A stretch of DNA of 64,000 nt from UBA2336 sp964404445 (GTDB lineage Bacteria > Bacteroidota > Bacteroidia > Cytophagales > Cyclobacteriaceae), in contig CAYOJW010000003.1 of the NCBI GenBank assembly GCA_964404445.1, forward strand, positions 1-64,000, written 5' to 3'. Position numbers and translations under genes: made by a program. The notes under the pieces were generated by a model. It ran no database searches. It was given only the letters and a program-made list of their open reading frames with translations, and was not told the origin of the DNA. Below, piece by piece: positions 33,496-42,744 of this stretch; the first letter of the stretch is position 1, and the number at the start of each line of letters is the position of its first letter.

Positions 33496-34424
33496 GGTTT
33501 GATCGGTTCGTTGTTAACTTGAATAATTCTTATAGGCATGGTTGCAGGAACTATGCCAGATTTTAAAACAACGCGCTGGCCCTTTTCGCTGGCTACAAAA
33601 GCTGTAAAACCGGTTCCCAGACCCATGCGCGCTTCCCTGCTTAAAATTAAGGCGTCCCGCAACAGCGGGTACGATTTGTTTGCAATATACGCCTGATATG
33701 GCTGAAAATACTCATCCTCGCGGGCAATCCCCACAACTTTTACCGAGCGCAAAAAGGCATTGGCCGTGCTGTCGTCACTATCGCTTACCCAGCTAACATC
33801 TATTAGGCCGAAAGCCTGCCTGTTTTTCGATACATAATCGATTACCTGGGCGTTGCCGTTTACGGCATAACAATACGCAGGGAGTGAGTCGAACCGCACT
33901 ACGGAGTCGCGCAGGTATCGTACAATGCCCGAAGTAGGCTGGTCGAATACCACAACAGCGTTTTGGGTTGTGTATTTTTTGTGTAATGCAGTCAGGTTGT
34001 TGGTTCCGGTAAGTATTTTTTTAAAGTCGTCTAATGTCAGTAAGGTATCGGGGTTTTCGCGGTGTACGATTACGGCAATACCGCTTTTAGCGATTTTGTT
34101 TGTTTTGGGTGTGAGTTGTTGTTTTTTGAGGTATTCAACCTCTTCGGTGGTGAGGTTGCGGGTTACAATGGCCATGCGGGCGCTGTCTTGTAACATGGCC
34201 AGCACGGCCTCGGCTTCGGTCGTATAAACCACATTAATGTGCGCATTACGGTAAATAGCTTCGAACGTATCTACCTCGGCATCGATTATCGGTTTTAGCG
34301 ATTCGTCAACGGCAATGGTAATAGTGCCCGATGTATTGTTGTCAAGCACTTTGCCGCTCTTGTCGCGATCGGCACACGAAGCCAACAGCAACATGCCACC
34401 GATCAGGCTAAACAGGATTCTCAT
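33492..34424 (-). CDS. PstS-like phosphate-binding lipoprotein
   Basis: A 310-residue lipoprotein of the phosphate-type solute-binding family. The Met at 34424 opens a lipoprotein signal (LIGGMLLLASCAD). The mature domain has SGTITIAVDESLKPIIDAEVDTFE and FDQPTSGIVRYLRDSV, the PstS-like fold with the SG loop region. No ABC permease or ATPase is encoded with it. Instead it lies in the TonB operon, between a small membrane protein (17-nt overlap) and a TPR protein (ATGA overlap). It might bind phosphate or a phosphorylated ligand at the inner or outer membrane (inference). Confidence 0.85.
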   Translation of the reverse strand: MRILFSLIGGMLLLASCADRDKSGKVLDNNTSGTITIAVDESLKPIIDAEVDTFEAIYRNAHINVVYTTEAEAVLAMLQDSARMAIVTRNLTTEEVEYLKKQQLTPKTNKIAKSGIAVIVHRENPDTLLTLDDFKKILTGTNNLTALHKKYTTQNAVVVFDQPTSGIVRYLRDSVVRFDSLPAYCYAVNGNAQVIDYVSKNRQAFGLIDVSWVSDSDDSTANAFLRSVKVVGIAREDEYFQPYQAYIANKSYPLLRDALILSREARMGLGTGFTAFVASEKGQRVVLKSGIVPATMPIRIIQVNNEPIKP

Positions 34425-34629
34425 GGTCTGAATTTTTAAAGTGTTTTTGATAGGTAACAAAAGCCCTGAAAAGGCCATAGGCCATTAAAACAATGCTTAA
34501 AATTATTTTACTGCGCCCTGTAAGCCCAAGCACTTTACCGGGGTGTACCAGCAAATAAGTACCCAATATGAAATAAGTAAAGGCCATGAGTACACTAAGG
34601 TATTTCATGGCCTTTCGGAAATTTGTCAT
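34408..34629 (-). CDS. Small two-helix membrane protein
   Basis: A 73-residue protein with two hydrophobic segments (about residues 9-27, LSVLMAFTYFILGTYLLV, and 42-60, IILSIVLMAYGLFRAFVTY) and a polar C-terminal tail. I do not recognise a named family. It is conserved in arrangement with its operon here: it follows tonB by 44 nt and overlaps the start of the PstS-like gene by 17 nt, which argues that it is a real gene and translationally coupled. It may be an accessory subunit of the ExbB-ExbD-TonB complex (inference). Confidence 0.75.
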   Translation of the reverse strand: MTNFRKAMKYLSVLMAFTYFILGTYLLVHPGKVLGLTGRSKIILSIVLMAYGLFRAFVTYQKHFKNSDHENPV

Positions 34630-34673
34630 GAAAACAAGGTTTATGAAAACCTGGCTCTTAAAAATTTAGTGTT

Positions 34674-35477
34674 TTAAGAGTCAAGTTTGAAGTTCACGGG
34701 TAAAACAAACTGCGACTTTACAGCACGGCCATTTTGTTTTCCGGGTTTCCACGGTGGCATGAGTTTGATCACGCGCATCGCTTCTTTGTCTAAATCGGCA
34801 TTGATACCTTTCGAGATTTCAATGTTGCTAATCGCCCCTTCTTTATCAACAATAAATTTCACGAACACCCTGCCTTCAATACCCATGCGTTTTGCAGAGG
34901 CCGGGTATTTCACGTGTTTTTTGATGAACTTCATCATTTCGGCAATACCGCCAGGGTATTCGGCTTGTTGTTCAACTGCGTAGAAGATTTTGTCTTCTTC
35001 ATCGCCCGTGCCACTAATAACAGGGGCAGGCTCTTCAAACACTACGGTGCCTGTACCTTCTACCGCCACGCTGCCGGTTTCGTTTTCCTTAATTTCCTCG
35101 ATGGTCGGCATTTCTTCCTCCTCCACTACCTCTTTCTCTGTTACCTTAGGCGGGAGGAATTTGATAATGGTTTTTACCGGGGGCGGAATGCGCACATCGG
35201 GCGGGGGTGGCTGGTTAGGTGTAATTGGCGGTGGCTGATCTAAGCTGATGGTCATTTCACGCGGGGCAACATCCACAACTTTGCTGTTCGATTTGATCAG
35301 CTTCGCAATATGCGGATAGGCCACCACAAAAATGAGCAACAGAAAAGCAACAGCCATAGCCGTTACGGCATAACGGGTATAGTTTTTACGGTTAAAGTAA
35401 GCGCCATAATCTTTGTTCCGCTTCTCAAAAACGATGTCGTCCCAGGTGGGGGCAACACTTAATCCTTCTGTTTTCAT
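34674..35477 (-). CDS. tonB: TonB energy transducer
   Basis: A 267-residue TonB protein that transmits proton-motive force to TonB-dependent outer-membrane transporters. It has a cytoplasmic N-terminus, one membrane helix (about 35-54), a Pro-rich spacer (DQPPPITPNQPPPPDVRIPP), an acidic segment and a C-terminal TonB domain (about 180-267) with AEYPGGIAEMMKFIKKHVKYP, GRVFVKFIVDKEGAISNIEI and MPPWKPGKQNGRAVKSQFVLPVNF-type ending. Its start overlaps the stop of the upstream exbD gene by 4 nt (ATGA). Confidence 0.95.
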   Translation of the reverse strand: MKTEGLSVAPTWDDIVFEKRNKDYGAYFNRKNYTRYAVTAMAVAFLLLIFVVAYPHIAKLIKSNSKVVDVAPREMTISLDQPPPITPNQPPPPDVRIPPPVKTIIKFLPPKVTEKEVVEEEEMPTIEEIKENETGSVAVEGTGTVVFEEPAPVISGTGDEEDKIFYAVEQQAEYPGGIAEMMKFIKKHVKYPASAKRMGIEGRVFVKFIVDKEGAISNIEISKGINADLDKEAMRVIKLMPPWKPGKQNGRAVKSQFVLPVNFKLDS

Positions 35478-35989
35478 TGCTGCGATTCTTTAACAAGTTC
35501 TTTGTCAATACTGGTTATATCCACCAAGGCATACCGCTGTACGGAACTGATGCTCATCTCATCGAGGATGTCCACCATGTTTTTATACCTTGATTCGTCA
35601 AGCGCTTTAATCAATACCACAAGTTTGGGCAGTTCGGCCTTTTTTTGCAGTAAGATTTTGCGCACCCCGTTGGCCGAAAGATCGGTTACTTCCACAACAG
35701 GATCGGTTATGCCCATGTACCAGTAAACTTTATTGTTTTCGCCTAATACAATGGTCATTACGTTCTTCTCATTTATTTCAGGTTGCTCATCGCCCTCTTT
35801 TGGTTTTTCGGGCATGGTAACCTGCATGGCCTGAGGCTTGTTCAGGGTAGAGGTGAGCACGAAGAAGGTCAGCAACAGGAACGCCAAGTCCACCATGGGT
35901 GTCATGTCGATACGGGTCGAGGCTTTTTTTGCCCGGACTTTGCCGCCTTTTTTCTTCTTACCACCATCACCGCCACTTAATTCTGCCAT
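35474..35989 (-). CDS. exbD: ExbD-type biopolymer transport protein
   Basis: A 171-residue ExbD homologue: a Gly/Lys-rich cytoplasmic N-terminus, one membrane helix with the essential Asp in STRIDMTPMVDLAFLLLTFFVLTS, and a periplasmic domain. It is the second of two consecutive exbD genes of the TonB operon; paired exbD genes are common in this phylum. The start overlaps nothing upstream (48-nt gap to the first exbD), whereas its stop overlaps tonB. Confidence 0.94.
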   Translation of the reverse strand: MAELSGGDGGKKKKGGKVRAKKASTRIDMTPMVDLAFLLLTFFVLTSTLNKPQAMQVTMPEKPKEGDEQPEINEKNVMTIVLGENNKVYWYMGITDPVVEVTDLSANGVRKILLQKKAELPKLVVLIKALDESRYKNMVDILDEMSISSVQRYALVDITSIDKELVKESQQ

Positions 35990-36037
35990 ATCGGTTTATT
36001 AGTTTTTAGGTCTTAAAAATTATTAAATGCCTGCCTG

Positions 36038-36625
36038 TTATTGGTTAGGCTCATGTTCCATATTGGTAACCAGGTTAAACCGGTTAACCTTACGGTCCGT
36101 CAGGGTGTTGATTACTTTCTTAATGGTTTTATAATCCGCATCGCTGTCGCCTTTTATGGCAATACGCACCTTCGGGTTCGACAAGCGGGCTTGCAATACC
36201 CAATCGGCCAGTTCGTTTTGCAACGAATCGACCGGAATACCGGGCTGGTCAATCCGCTTACGGTCTTCTGGCGACATGGCAAGGAATTGCTTTAAGCTGC
36301 CGATGGGCACACCGAGGCTCGACATCAGGATAAAGTTGCGTTGCTCGGCCGGTGTGAATGAAAGGCCGTAACGTTCGCTGATTTTATCCAATAAGGCCGC
36401 CCGTGTATGCTGGCCGTCAACATTAAAGAACACTTTGTTGTCGCGCGATACGGTAATGGTAATGATGTTGGTTTCAGGAACATCAATAATCGATACCGAA
36501 GAAGGTGTATCAACCGATACAGGCTCGTCAGGTATCGCAGTTGCCGTAAGCATAAAGAAAGTCACCAACAAGAACGCCAGGTCAACCATGGGCGTCATAT
36601 CAATTGGTGGTGCTATTTTAGACAT
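36038..36625 (-). CDS. exbD: ExbD-type biopolymer transport protein
   Basis: A 195-residue ExbD homologue with a short N-terminus and the functional motif PPIDMTPMVDLAFLLVTFFML in the single helix. The periplasmic part is longer than in the second copy and contains an insertion around residues 70-135 (SERYGLSFTPAEQRNF to DSLQNELADWV). The two ExbD proteins are therefore not redundant copies and may form a heteromeric stator with ExbB (inference). It lies 29 nt downstream of exbB. Confidence 0.93.
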   Translation of the reverse strand: MSKIAPPIDMTPMVDLAFLLVTFFMLTATAIPDEPVSVDTPSSVSIIDVPETNIITITVSRDNKVFFNVDGQHTRAALLDKISERYGLSFTPAEQRNFILMSSLGVPIGSLKQFLAMSPEDRKRIDQPGIPVDSLQNELADWVLQARLSNPKVRIAIKGDSDADYKTIKKVINTLTDRKVNRFNLVTNMEHEPNQ

Positions 36626-36654
36626 AGTATCAGTTTAAAGTGATAATCAACTAA

Positions 36655-37455
36655 TTAGCCTTTGTTTTGGGCTGTAAAATTCTGGATGATGCTAAAGCTG
36701 GTTTCATCAATCGCGTGCGTTAATGAATCGATCGCGCTGGTGAAATAGTTATAGAAAATAATCGCCAGAGCCGATGTACCGATACCCAATGCTGTATTGA
36801 TCAAGGCTTCAGAGATACCGTTTGCAAGACCTACGGAGTCAGGCGCACCGGCTGTTGCCAGGGCCGAGAAGGCTTTGATCATACCCATTACCGTACCCAA
36901 CAAACCCAACAGGGTTGCAACCGATACGATGGTAGCGATAATCATCAGGTTTTTCTCTAACATCGGCATTTCAAGCTGGGTAGTTTCTTCGATGTCTTTC
37001 TGGATCAGCGCGATTTTTTTATCGGCTTCCAGCGAACTGTCTTTCACTAAGGCGTTGAATTTCAACAAACCGGCTTTTACCACATTGGCAACCGAACCTT
37101 TTTGCTTGTCGCACTCGGCAATGGCCTGCGTAATGTTGCCTGCGCTGATCAGCGACTTAACTTTTAATACGAAGTTTTTAACGTTTCCATTTCCTTTAGC
37201 CCGTGTGATGCTGATAAAGCGTTCGATGGCAAAGGTTATGGTAATCAAAAGGTTGGCGATCAGGATCGGTACAATAACCCCTCCTTTGTAAATGATACCA
37301 AACCAATTGCCTTCCAAGGGGTGATTGGTGTTGTCATTCCCCTGAAAGTTTGCCGGGTCACCTAATATGTACAGGTAAAATACAATCGCAATGGCAATTT
37401 CCAGCACGATTATACCAACAGTGATGATCCCCCCGAGTGAATTCGACTTTTTCAT
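36655..37455 (-). CDS. exbB: ExbB/TolQ proton channel protein
   Basis: A 266-residue inner-membrane protein, first gene of the TonB operon. Membrane segments are seen at about 12-32, 53-75, 150-172 and 195-220. The conserved channel region is MIATIVSVATLLGLLGTVMGMIKAF and NGISEALINTALGIGTSALAIIFYNYF. With the two ExbD proteins it should use the proton gradient to energise TonB. An extra N-terminal helix relative to E. coli ExbB is typical of this phylum. The operon runs leftward to the terminator at 31814-31850. Confidence 0.95.
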   Translation of the reverse strand: MKKSNSLGGIITVGIIVLEIAIAIVFYLYILGDPANFQGNDNTNHPLEGNWFGIIYKGGVIVPILIANLLITITFAIERFISITRAKGNGNVKNFVLKVKSLISAGNITQAIAECDKQKGSVANVVKAGLLKFNALVKDSSLEADKKIALIQKDIEETTQLEMPMLEKNLMIIATIVSVATLLGLLGTVMGMIKAFSALATAGAPDSVGLANGISEALINTALGIGTSALAIIFYNYFTSAIDSLTHAIDETSFSIIQNFTAQNKG

Positions 37456-37924
37456 ACAGTAGTTTTAATTGTTATAAAGTTTAGTTTTAAGTTTTGCCGG
37501 TAAAGTATTCGATTTGTCAGCAAATACCAACAGGTTTTTTTGTTTCAGCGCCTCTATTATTTAGGAGGGTCGGTTTAGCACCCTAACCTGGCGGTGATCC
37601 CCGATTTTCCTGTAAATTTGCCTAACAATAACCCCAAAGGTAAATGAAAATTTCCCTGAATTAAGGTATCATCCTTATAAAATATTGAGAATGCCCCCAA
37701 AACCGAATTTTCTAACTATTTAAAACCAACCTTATACTGTTTGCAAACGTTGTACTAAACTTTAAACAATGCCTTAATTTTATGTAGGAGCGCCTTTGCT
37801 CCTTACGGGAACAGAATACAACCCAGCCGAAAAAGTCACAATTTGTTAATATGTTTTTTTACGGTTTGCACGCAACATCTTACCTAACACTTGTTTACTT
37901 GCCGAATTTTTATTCCGAAAGAAA
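37456..37924. other. Divergent intergenic region between exbB and dxr
   Basis: This 469-nt gap holds no supported gene; the ORF covering its right part is antisense to dxr. A weak plus-strand promoter (TTG at 37750-37752, TAATTTTA at 37775-37782) is followed by a hairpin GTAGGAGC/GCTCCTTAC at 37784-37806. Transcription from it would give a leader of about 130 nt for dxr. I did not find a convincing exbB promoter or an iron-type operator on the minus strand. Confidence 0.45.
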
Positions 37925-39085
37925 TTGAAAAACGACCTTAAAAAAGTAGCCATACTCGGTTCTACCGGCTCTATCGGGGTGCAGGCTCTTGAAGTGATTG
38001 CCGCCCATCCCGGCAGGCTGCAAGCCGAGGTGTTGACTGCCCAAAACAATGCCTCCTTATTAATAGAACAGGCGCTTCGGTTCAACCCCAATGCCGTAGT
38101 GATTGCCAACGACAGCCTGTACCCGCAGGTAAAAGCTGCTTTAGCCGCAACCGATATAAAAGTGTATGCCGGTGAAAACGCGCTGGCTTCGGTACTTGAA
38201 ATGGACTCGATTGATAGTGTACTGACCGCGCTGGTTGGGTATGCCGGCCTGAAGCCCACTATCCGGGCTATTGAAGCGGGCAAAGAAATTGCGCTGGCCA
38301 ATAAAGAAACTCTCGTAGTGGCCGGTGAACTGATTACCCGCATGGCGCGTGAAAAAGCCGTAAACATTTACCCGGTAGATTCGGAACACTCGGCCATCTT
38401 TCAATGTATTGTGGGTGAGTTTCATAATAAAATAGAGAAGATCATCCTCACGGCCTCTGGCGGGCCGTTTCGCGGAAAGAAAAGGGCAGATCTGGCTGCG
38501 GTAACCAAAACGCAGGCGTTGAAGCACCCTAACTGGACTATGGGTGCGAAAGTTACCATCGACTCGGCCACGCTGATGAACAAGGGGCTGGAAGTAATTG
38601 AGGCTAAGTGGTTGTTTGGGTTGAAACCCGAACAGGTAGAAGTGGTTGTTCACCCGCAGTCGATTATCCACTCGTTGGTGCAGTTCGAAGACGGTTCCCT
38701 CAAAGCTCAAATGGGGTTGCCCGATATGCGGTTGCCCATTCAGTTTGCGTTAAGCTATCCCGAACGGTTTAAGTCTGGCTTTCAGCGGTTTGATTTTACC
38801 CAATACCCTAATCTTACCTTTGAAAAGCCCGATACCGAAACTTTTCGTAATCTTGCACTCGCTTTCGAGGCCATGCATAAAGCGGGCAATATGCCTTGTG
38901 TGCTGAATGCCGCCAACGAAATTGCGGTTGAAGCTTTTTTGAAAGACCAGATTGGTTTTTTAAAAATGCCGGAGGTAGTGGAACAATGTTTGGCTAAAAT
39001 GCCTTACATAGCCAACCCAACGCTTGACGATTACGTGAATACTGATAAAGAAACAAGAATTAAAGCACACGAATTAATTAACTGA
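37925..39085 (+). CDS. dxr: 1-deoxy-D-xylulose 5-phosphate reductoisomerase
   Basis: A 386-residue enzyme of the methylerythritol-phosphate pathway to isoprenoids, making MEP with NADPH. The NADPH site is VAILGSTGSIGVQALEVI; the metal and substrate site includes PVDSEHSAIFQC, TASGGPFRG and MNKGLEVIEAKWLF. The length is typical. The start is TTG; no ATG fits before the conserved N-terminus. Its stop overlaps the rseP start by 1 nt (TGATG). ispD, another gene of this pathway, lies at 53701. Confidence 0.97.
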   Translation: MKNDLKKVAILGSTGSIGVQALEVIAAHPGRLQAEVLTAQNNASLLIEQALRFNPNAVVIANDSLYPQVKAALAATDIKVYAGENALASVLEMDSIDSVLTALVGYAGLKPTIRAIEAGKEIALANKETLVVAGELITRMAREKAVNIYPVDSEHSAIFQCIVGEFHNKIEKIILTASGGPFRGKKRADLAAVTKTQALKHPNWTMGAKVTIDSATLMNKGLEVIEAKWLFGLKPEQVEVVVHPQSIIHSLVQFEDGSLKAQMGLPDMRLPIQFALSYPERFKSGFQRFDFTQYPNLTFEKPDTETFRNLALAFEAMHKAGNMPCVLNAANEIAVEAFLKDQIGFLKMPEVVEQCLAKMPYIANPTLDDYVNTDKETRIKAHELIN

Positions 39086-40485
39086 TGGAAGGATTTATTA
39101 TGACGGCCCAGCTATTGCTGAGCCTTTCAATTTTAATAGCCGTGCACGAATGGGGGCACATGTTTGCCGCTAAAACGTTTGGCATACGGGTAGAAAAATT
39201 TTATTTGTTTTTCGATTTTTTATTTCCGCTGGCCAATGTGGCCAACTTTGCGCTTGTAAAATTTAAGAAGGGCGAAACCGAGTATGGTATTGGCTGGTTT
39301 CCGTTAGGCGGCTATGTAAAAATTGCCGGCATGGTGGACGAGAGCATGGATAAGGAGCAAATGAAAACACCTCCGCAACCGTGGGAGTTTCGCTCAAAGC
39401 CGGCATGGCAGCGACTTATTGTAATGTTGGGCGGTATTATTGTAAATGTGGTGGTGGGCATCATCATCTTTATAGGCTTAACCTATTTTTTAGGCGATAC
39501 CTATATCCCGACAAAGTATGTGAATACACACGGTGGTATTGAAGCTCGTGCGTTAGGCAAACAAATAGGGTTACAAACCGGTGATAAGATTGTTGCGATA
39601 AATGGAAAACCGTTTGACGATTTTTCGGACATCGCCCAACCCGATGCCTTACTCGCGCAAAATTCGTATTACACGGTTGAACGTAACGGGCAGGAAGTGC
39701 GCATTGATATTCCTGCCGACTTTATTGAAAATTTTAATTCGAAAGATGCGGTTCTTAATTTTGCCATGTACCGTGCCGAACCGGTAGTAGGTACAACACT
39801 CGAAAAATTTGTTCCGGAAAATTCAACGGATAAAAAAGAAGTTGTAAGCCTTGCCTCGCGCATTGGCCTGAAGGCGGGCGACCGCTTTATAACGGTAGAA
39901 GGCCAACCCGTACAGTATTATGATGAAGTAAGCGCATTGGTGCGTGGCCGTAACCGCGATTCGATCCAGTTTACAATTAAACGCGGTGAAGAAATTATAA
40001 ATGTTCAGGAGGATTTTAAAGGACAAAATCAAATTGGTTTTTATCCGCAGTCGATCGATGCAAAAGAGCTTGCCGTGATTAACTACGGCTTGGGTGAGTC
40101 GGTAGGAATGGGTACGCAGCGTGCGTTTGGGGTAATCATCACTCAGCTTAAAGCTTTCCGGAAAATTTTCTCGGGCGAAATATCGCTTAAAAATTCATTG
40201 TCCGGTCCGATTGGCATTGCCAAAGCTTATGGTGGCGAGTGGGACTGGGAACGCTTCTGGCGTATGACGGGCTTGTTATCGATGGTGTTGGCGTTTATGA
40301 ATTTATTGCCCATACCGGCATTGGATGGCGGCTATGTGATGTTCTTATTGTACGAAATGATTACCGGCCGCGAACCTTCCGAGAAGTTTTTTGAAACCTC
40401 GTTGAAAATAGGTTTTGCCATACTGATTGCGCTGATGATTTTTGTTTTCTATAATGACATCGCCCGATTGATTACCGGAGGGTAG
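39085..40485 (+). CDS. rseP: RseP-like site-2 intramembrane zinc protease
   Basis: A 466-residue membrane protease of the M50 family. Zinc ligands are His21 and His25 with Glu22 in VHEWGHMF near the N-terminus, and the C-terminal helix carries the third ligand in NLLPIPALDGGYVMF. Two PDZ-like domains are seen between the catalytic helices (about 130-210, IGLQTGDKIVAINGKPFD, and 215-300, IGLKAGDRFITVEGQPV). Such proteases cleave anti-sigma factors or membrane remnants. The dxr-rseP pairing is common in bacteria. A terminator follows. Confidence 0.95.
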   Translation: MEGFIMTAQLLLSLSILIAVHEWGHMFAAKTFGIRVEKFYLFFDFLFPLANVANFALVKFKKGETEYGIGWFPLGGYVKIAGMVDESMDKEQMKTPPQPWEFRSKPAWQRLIVMLGGIIVNVVVGIIIFIGLTYFLGDTYIPTKYVNTHGGIEARALGKQIGLQTGDKIVAINGKPFDDFSDIAQPDALLAQNSYYTVERNGQEVRIDIPADFIENFNSKDAVLNFAMYRAEPVVGTTLEKFVPENSTDKKEVVSLASRIGLKAGDRFITVEGQPVQYYDEVSALVRGRNRDSIQFTIKRGEEIINVQEDFKGQNQIGFYPQSIDAKELAVINYGLGESVGMGTQRAFGVIITQLKAFRKIFSGEISLKNSLSGPIGIAKAYGGEWDWERFWRMTGLLSMVLAFMNLLPIPALDGGYVMFLLYEMITGREPSEKFFETSLKIGFAILIALMIFVFYNDIARLITGG

Positions 40486-40501
40486 TCTTTATTGTAGATG
40501 G

Positions 40502-40515
40502 TTAGAATATTCTAA
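40502..40515. repeat. Perfect 14-bp palindrome
   Basis: TTAGAATATTCTAA lies between rseP and its terminator. It could be a regulator site or simply the base of a hairpin; nothing else supports a function. Confidence 0.5.
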
Positions 40516-40531
40516 ACATTTTCTGATCTTG

Positions 40532-40569
40532 AATAAACCCTTTGCCGTACGGTGAGGGGTTTATTTTTT
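40532..40569 (+). terminator. Rho-independent terminator
   Basis: AATAAACCC (40532-40540) pairs perfectly with GGGTTTATT (40557-40565), and the stem runs into a T-run. It ends the dxr-rseP transcript. The convergent OmpA-family gene ends 46 nt further on and might use it in the reverse direction less well. Confidence 0.85.
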
Positions 40570-40614
40570 GTTTCCCCGCAGCTTCTTCAGCTCAATGATT
40601 ACACACTCTTTATA

Positions 40615-42630
40615 TTATTCTTTATCGGTAATAATCTCGAACTCAACCCTCCGGTTTAACCGTTTATCCTCATCCGTTTTTTCTTCTACAATGGGCTTTG
40701 AACTTCCGTAGCCGTGTGCGTTAATACGTTCCTGATCGATTTTAAACTGGTTTACCAGATAGGCTTTAATGGCATCGGCACGAGCCTGCGATAACCGTAA
40801 GTTCGAGTCTTCTTTGCCCTGTGAATCGGTGTGCCCCGAAATGTTTAACCTGTACGTTGGGTGGTCGATCAGAAAGTTGGCGATCTGGTTTAAATCGGGG
40901 TGCATGTTTTCGAGTATATCGGCCTTACTGTTTTCAAACTCCAGCGACTTAAAAGCCAGCTTGCTTTCGAGGGTTTCGGTGGTACGGTTTAGTTCTACAT
41001 CACCATCTAAGTAAAACAGTTCTTCAATCCTGAAAAAATCATCGCCTTGTATAATTAGCAGGTAGTTACGCTTGTTAATCAACTTAAAATCGAACGTGCC
41101 ATCAGGGCGCAAAAATTTTGGGGCGACTTCAACACCCTTATCGAGATCGATAACAGACACAATGCCTTTAAACGGTTTACCGGTTTTAACATCGGTTAAC
41201 GAACCTTTTACATTTACGATGGCCTCGGGGTGCGCTTCCATAGGCACGGGGAAGGAGTACAGGTCTAAATCGTTAGGGTCTTCTTCCGAACGGGCGTAAT
41301 ACAATGTATTCGATTCCGAATCGATGGTAAAGTAATACTCGCTTCCGGCACCGTTCACTAATGGGCCAATGTTTTTAGGTTCGTTCCATAAACTGTTTTG
41401 CTGGTACGATTTGTAAATATCGAACACACCAAAGTTTAACGGTTGCCCGTTCGAGCTAAAGTACAGCACACGGTGTTTGTGGTGGAAAAAGGGGCTTACA
41501 TCGTTGTTGCGTGTGTTAATGATGGGGCCGATGTTTTTCGCTTGCTGCCAGTTTCCGTCAGCATCTTTAACAGCATAGTAAATATCGGCCAGCCCGAAAC
41601 CGCCTAACCGGTCGGACGTAAAAAACAGGGTATCGCCCGAATGGGAAAGTGACGGGTGCGAGTCCCACGCAGTGGAGTTAATGTTTTTGCCGAGGTTGCG
41701 CACATTGCCCCAGCCCTTATCGCCTAAGTGTTCGGCCACAAAAATATCGCAACTGCCGTACGAGTCGGGCGAGTTGCACCGTGCAAAGTACAGATACTTG
41801 CCATCTTTACTTAAACAGGCCGAGCCTTCGTTATAGCTGGTGTTGATGGTTTTAAATTCCTGGGCATCCATCCAAAACCCCATGTCTTTTACACTATAAA
41901 ATAAATCTTCATCGTACGTGCGGTTGAGCGATTGGTCGCGGATATTTCGTTTTGAAGAGAATAGCAACAATGTATCAACATTACCGATGGTGGGCGCGTA
42001 ATCGGCCTTAGGCGAATTGACCGATTGCCCCATGTTGAGCAACACACCTTGCGGAGGGCGAAGGGTGTCGATCTCTTTACGATAGGCGACCAGCTCGTAA
42101 TATTGTTTTAACGGAACGTAATAATCCTGTTGGTTTTTCGTGAGTGTATCGTACTCGCGTTGCACGTCTTTATCGCTGATGTCTTCGCGATGGTGTTTGA
42201 GCACTAACTTGTACAACAAAATGCTTTCGCCTTTGGGGCCATACTCGGCCGAGAGGCGGGCTAACTGCCAAAGCATATTGGTGTTCTTGTAAAAATTTTC
42301 GATACCAAAATCCGAAACGTATTTTTTAAGTTCGGTGTATAGTTCGTGGTTAGCCTTTGAGTTTTGAAGTTGCCGGAGTTGTTTCAGCTTTTTTTCATCG
42401 TGATAAAAGCGAACCTTGTTTACGTTAGGAAAATCAAAAATGTCAGATTGGCTAAACGTTGTCAGGCTGTCGTCTAATTGAATGATGCCCCCTTTCTTAA
42501 ATTTTTTTCCGGGTTTTTGGGCAAGCGATTCGAACCCCGCAAACAGGAAAATGAGCATCAAACAGGTTAAAAAATGGTTTTTCAATGTAAAACGGGTTCT
42601 GAAAAAATATGATCGAATTAAAGTTGACAC
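40615..42630 (-). CDS. OmpA/PD40 envelope protein with PorE-like architecture
   Basis: A 671-residue exported protein. A basic N-terminus and signal peptide (about 1-38, FAGFESLAQ) precede a helical, TPR-like region (about 60-170). Then comes a PD40/WD40-like propeller with repeats such as LYFARCNSPDSYGSCDIF, LFFTSDRLGGFGLADIYY and LYFSSNGQPLNFGVFDIY. A carboxypeptidase-D-like domain follows (KGSLTDVKTGKPFKGIVSVID, about 480-550). The OmpA peptidoglycan-binding domain (LNISGHTDSQGKEDSNLRLSQARADA) ends the chain. This domain order and length match PorE, a T9SS component of Porphyromonas, but PorE-like paralogues are frequent in this phylum. Confidence 0.85.
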   Translation of the reverse strand: MSTLIRSYFFRTRFTLKNHFLTCLMLIFLFAGFESLAQKPGKKFKKGGIIQLDDSLTTFSQSDIFDFPNVNKVRFYHDEKKLKQLRQLQNSKANHELYTELKKYVSDFGIENFYKNTNMLWQLARLSAEYGPKGESILLYKLVLKHHREDISDKDVQREYDTLTKNQQDYYVPLKQYYELVAYRKEIDTLRPPQGVLLNMGQSVNSPKADYAPTIGNVDTLLLFSSKRNIRDQSLNRTYDEDLFYSVKDMGFWMDAQEFKTINTSYNEGSACLSKDGKYLYFARCNSPDSYGSCDIFVAEHLGDKGWGNVRNLGKNINSTAWDSHPSLSHSGDTLFFTSDRLGGFGLADIYYAVKDADGNWQQAKNIGPIINTRNNDVSPFFHHKHRVLYFSSNGQPLNFGVFDIYKSYQQNSLWNEPKNIGPLVNGAGSEYYFTIDSESNTLYYARSEEDPNDLDLYSFPVPMEAHPEAIVNVKGSLTDVKTGKPFKGIVSVIDLDKGVEVAPKFLRPDGTFDFKLINKRNYLLIIQGDDFFRIEELFYLDGDVELNRTTETLESKLAFKSLEFENSKADILENMHPDLNQIANFLIDHPTYRLNISGHTDSQGKEDSNLRLSQARADAIKAYLVNQFKIDQERINAHGYGSSKPIVEEKTDEDKRLNRRVEFEIITDKE

Positions 42631-42744
42631 AATTTCGCTTCTTTTACAACAGGCAATGTAGCTTATGCAATGGTACTGGCATTACTATTGACACGTAAAC
42701 GGGCTGCCTGAATTTAACGTATAAAAACAAATTGGCGTGCCATA

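Noticed and set aside
37846..38367. 173-codon minus-strand open frame
   Set aside because: It is antisense to dxr, whose product has complete family motifs.
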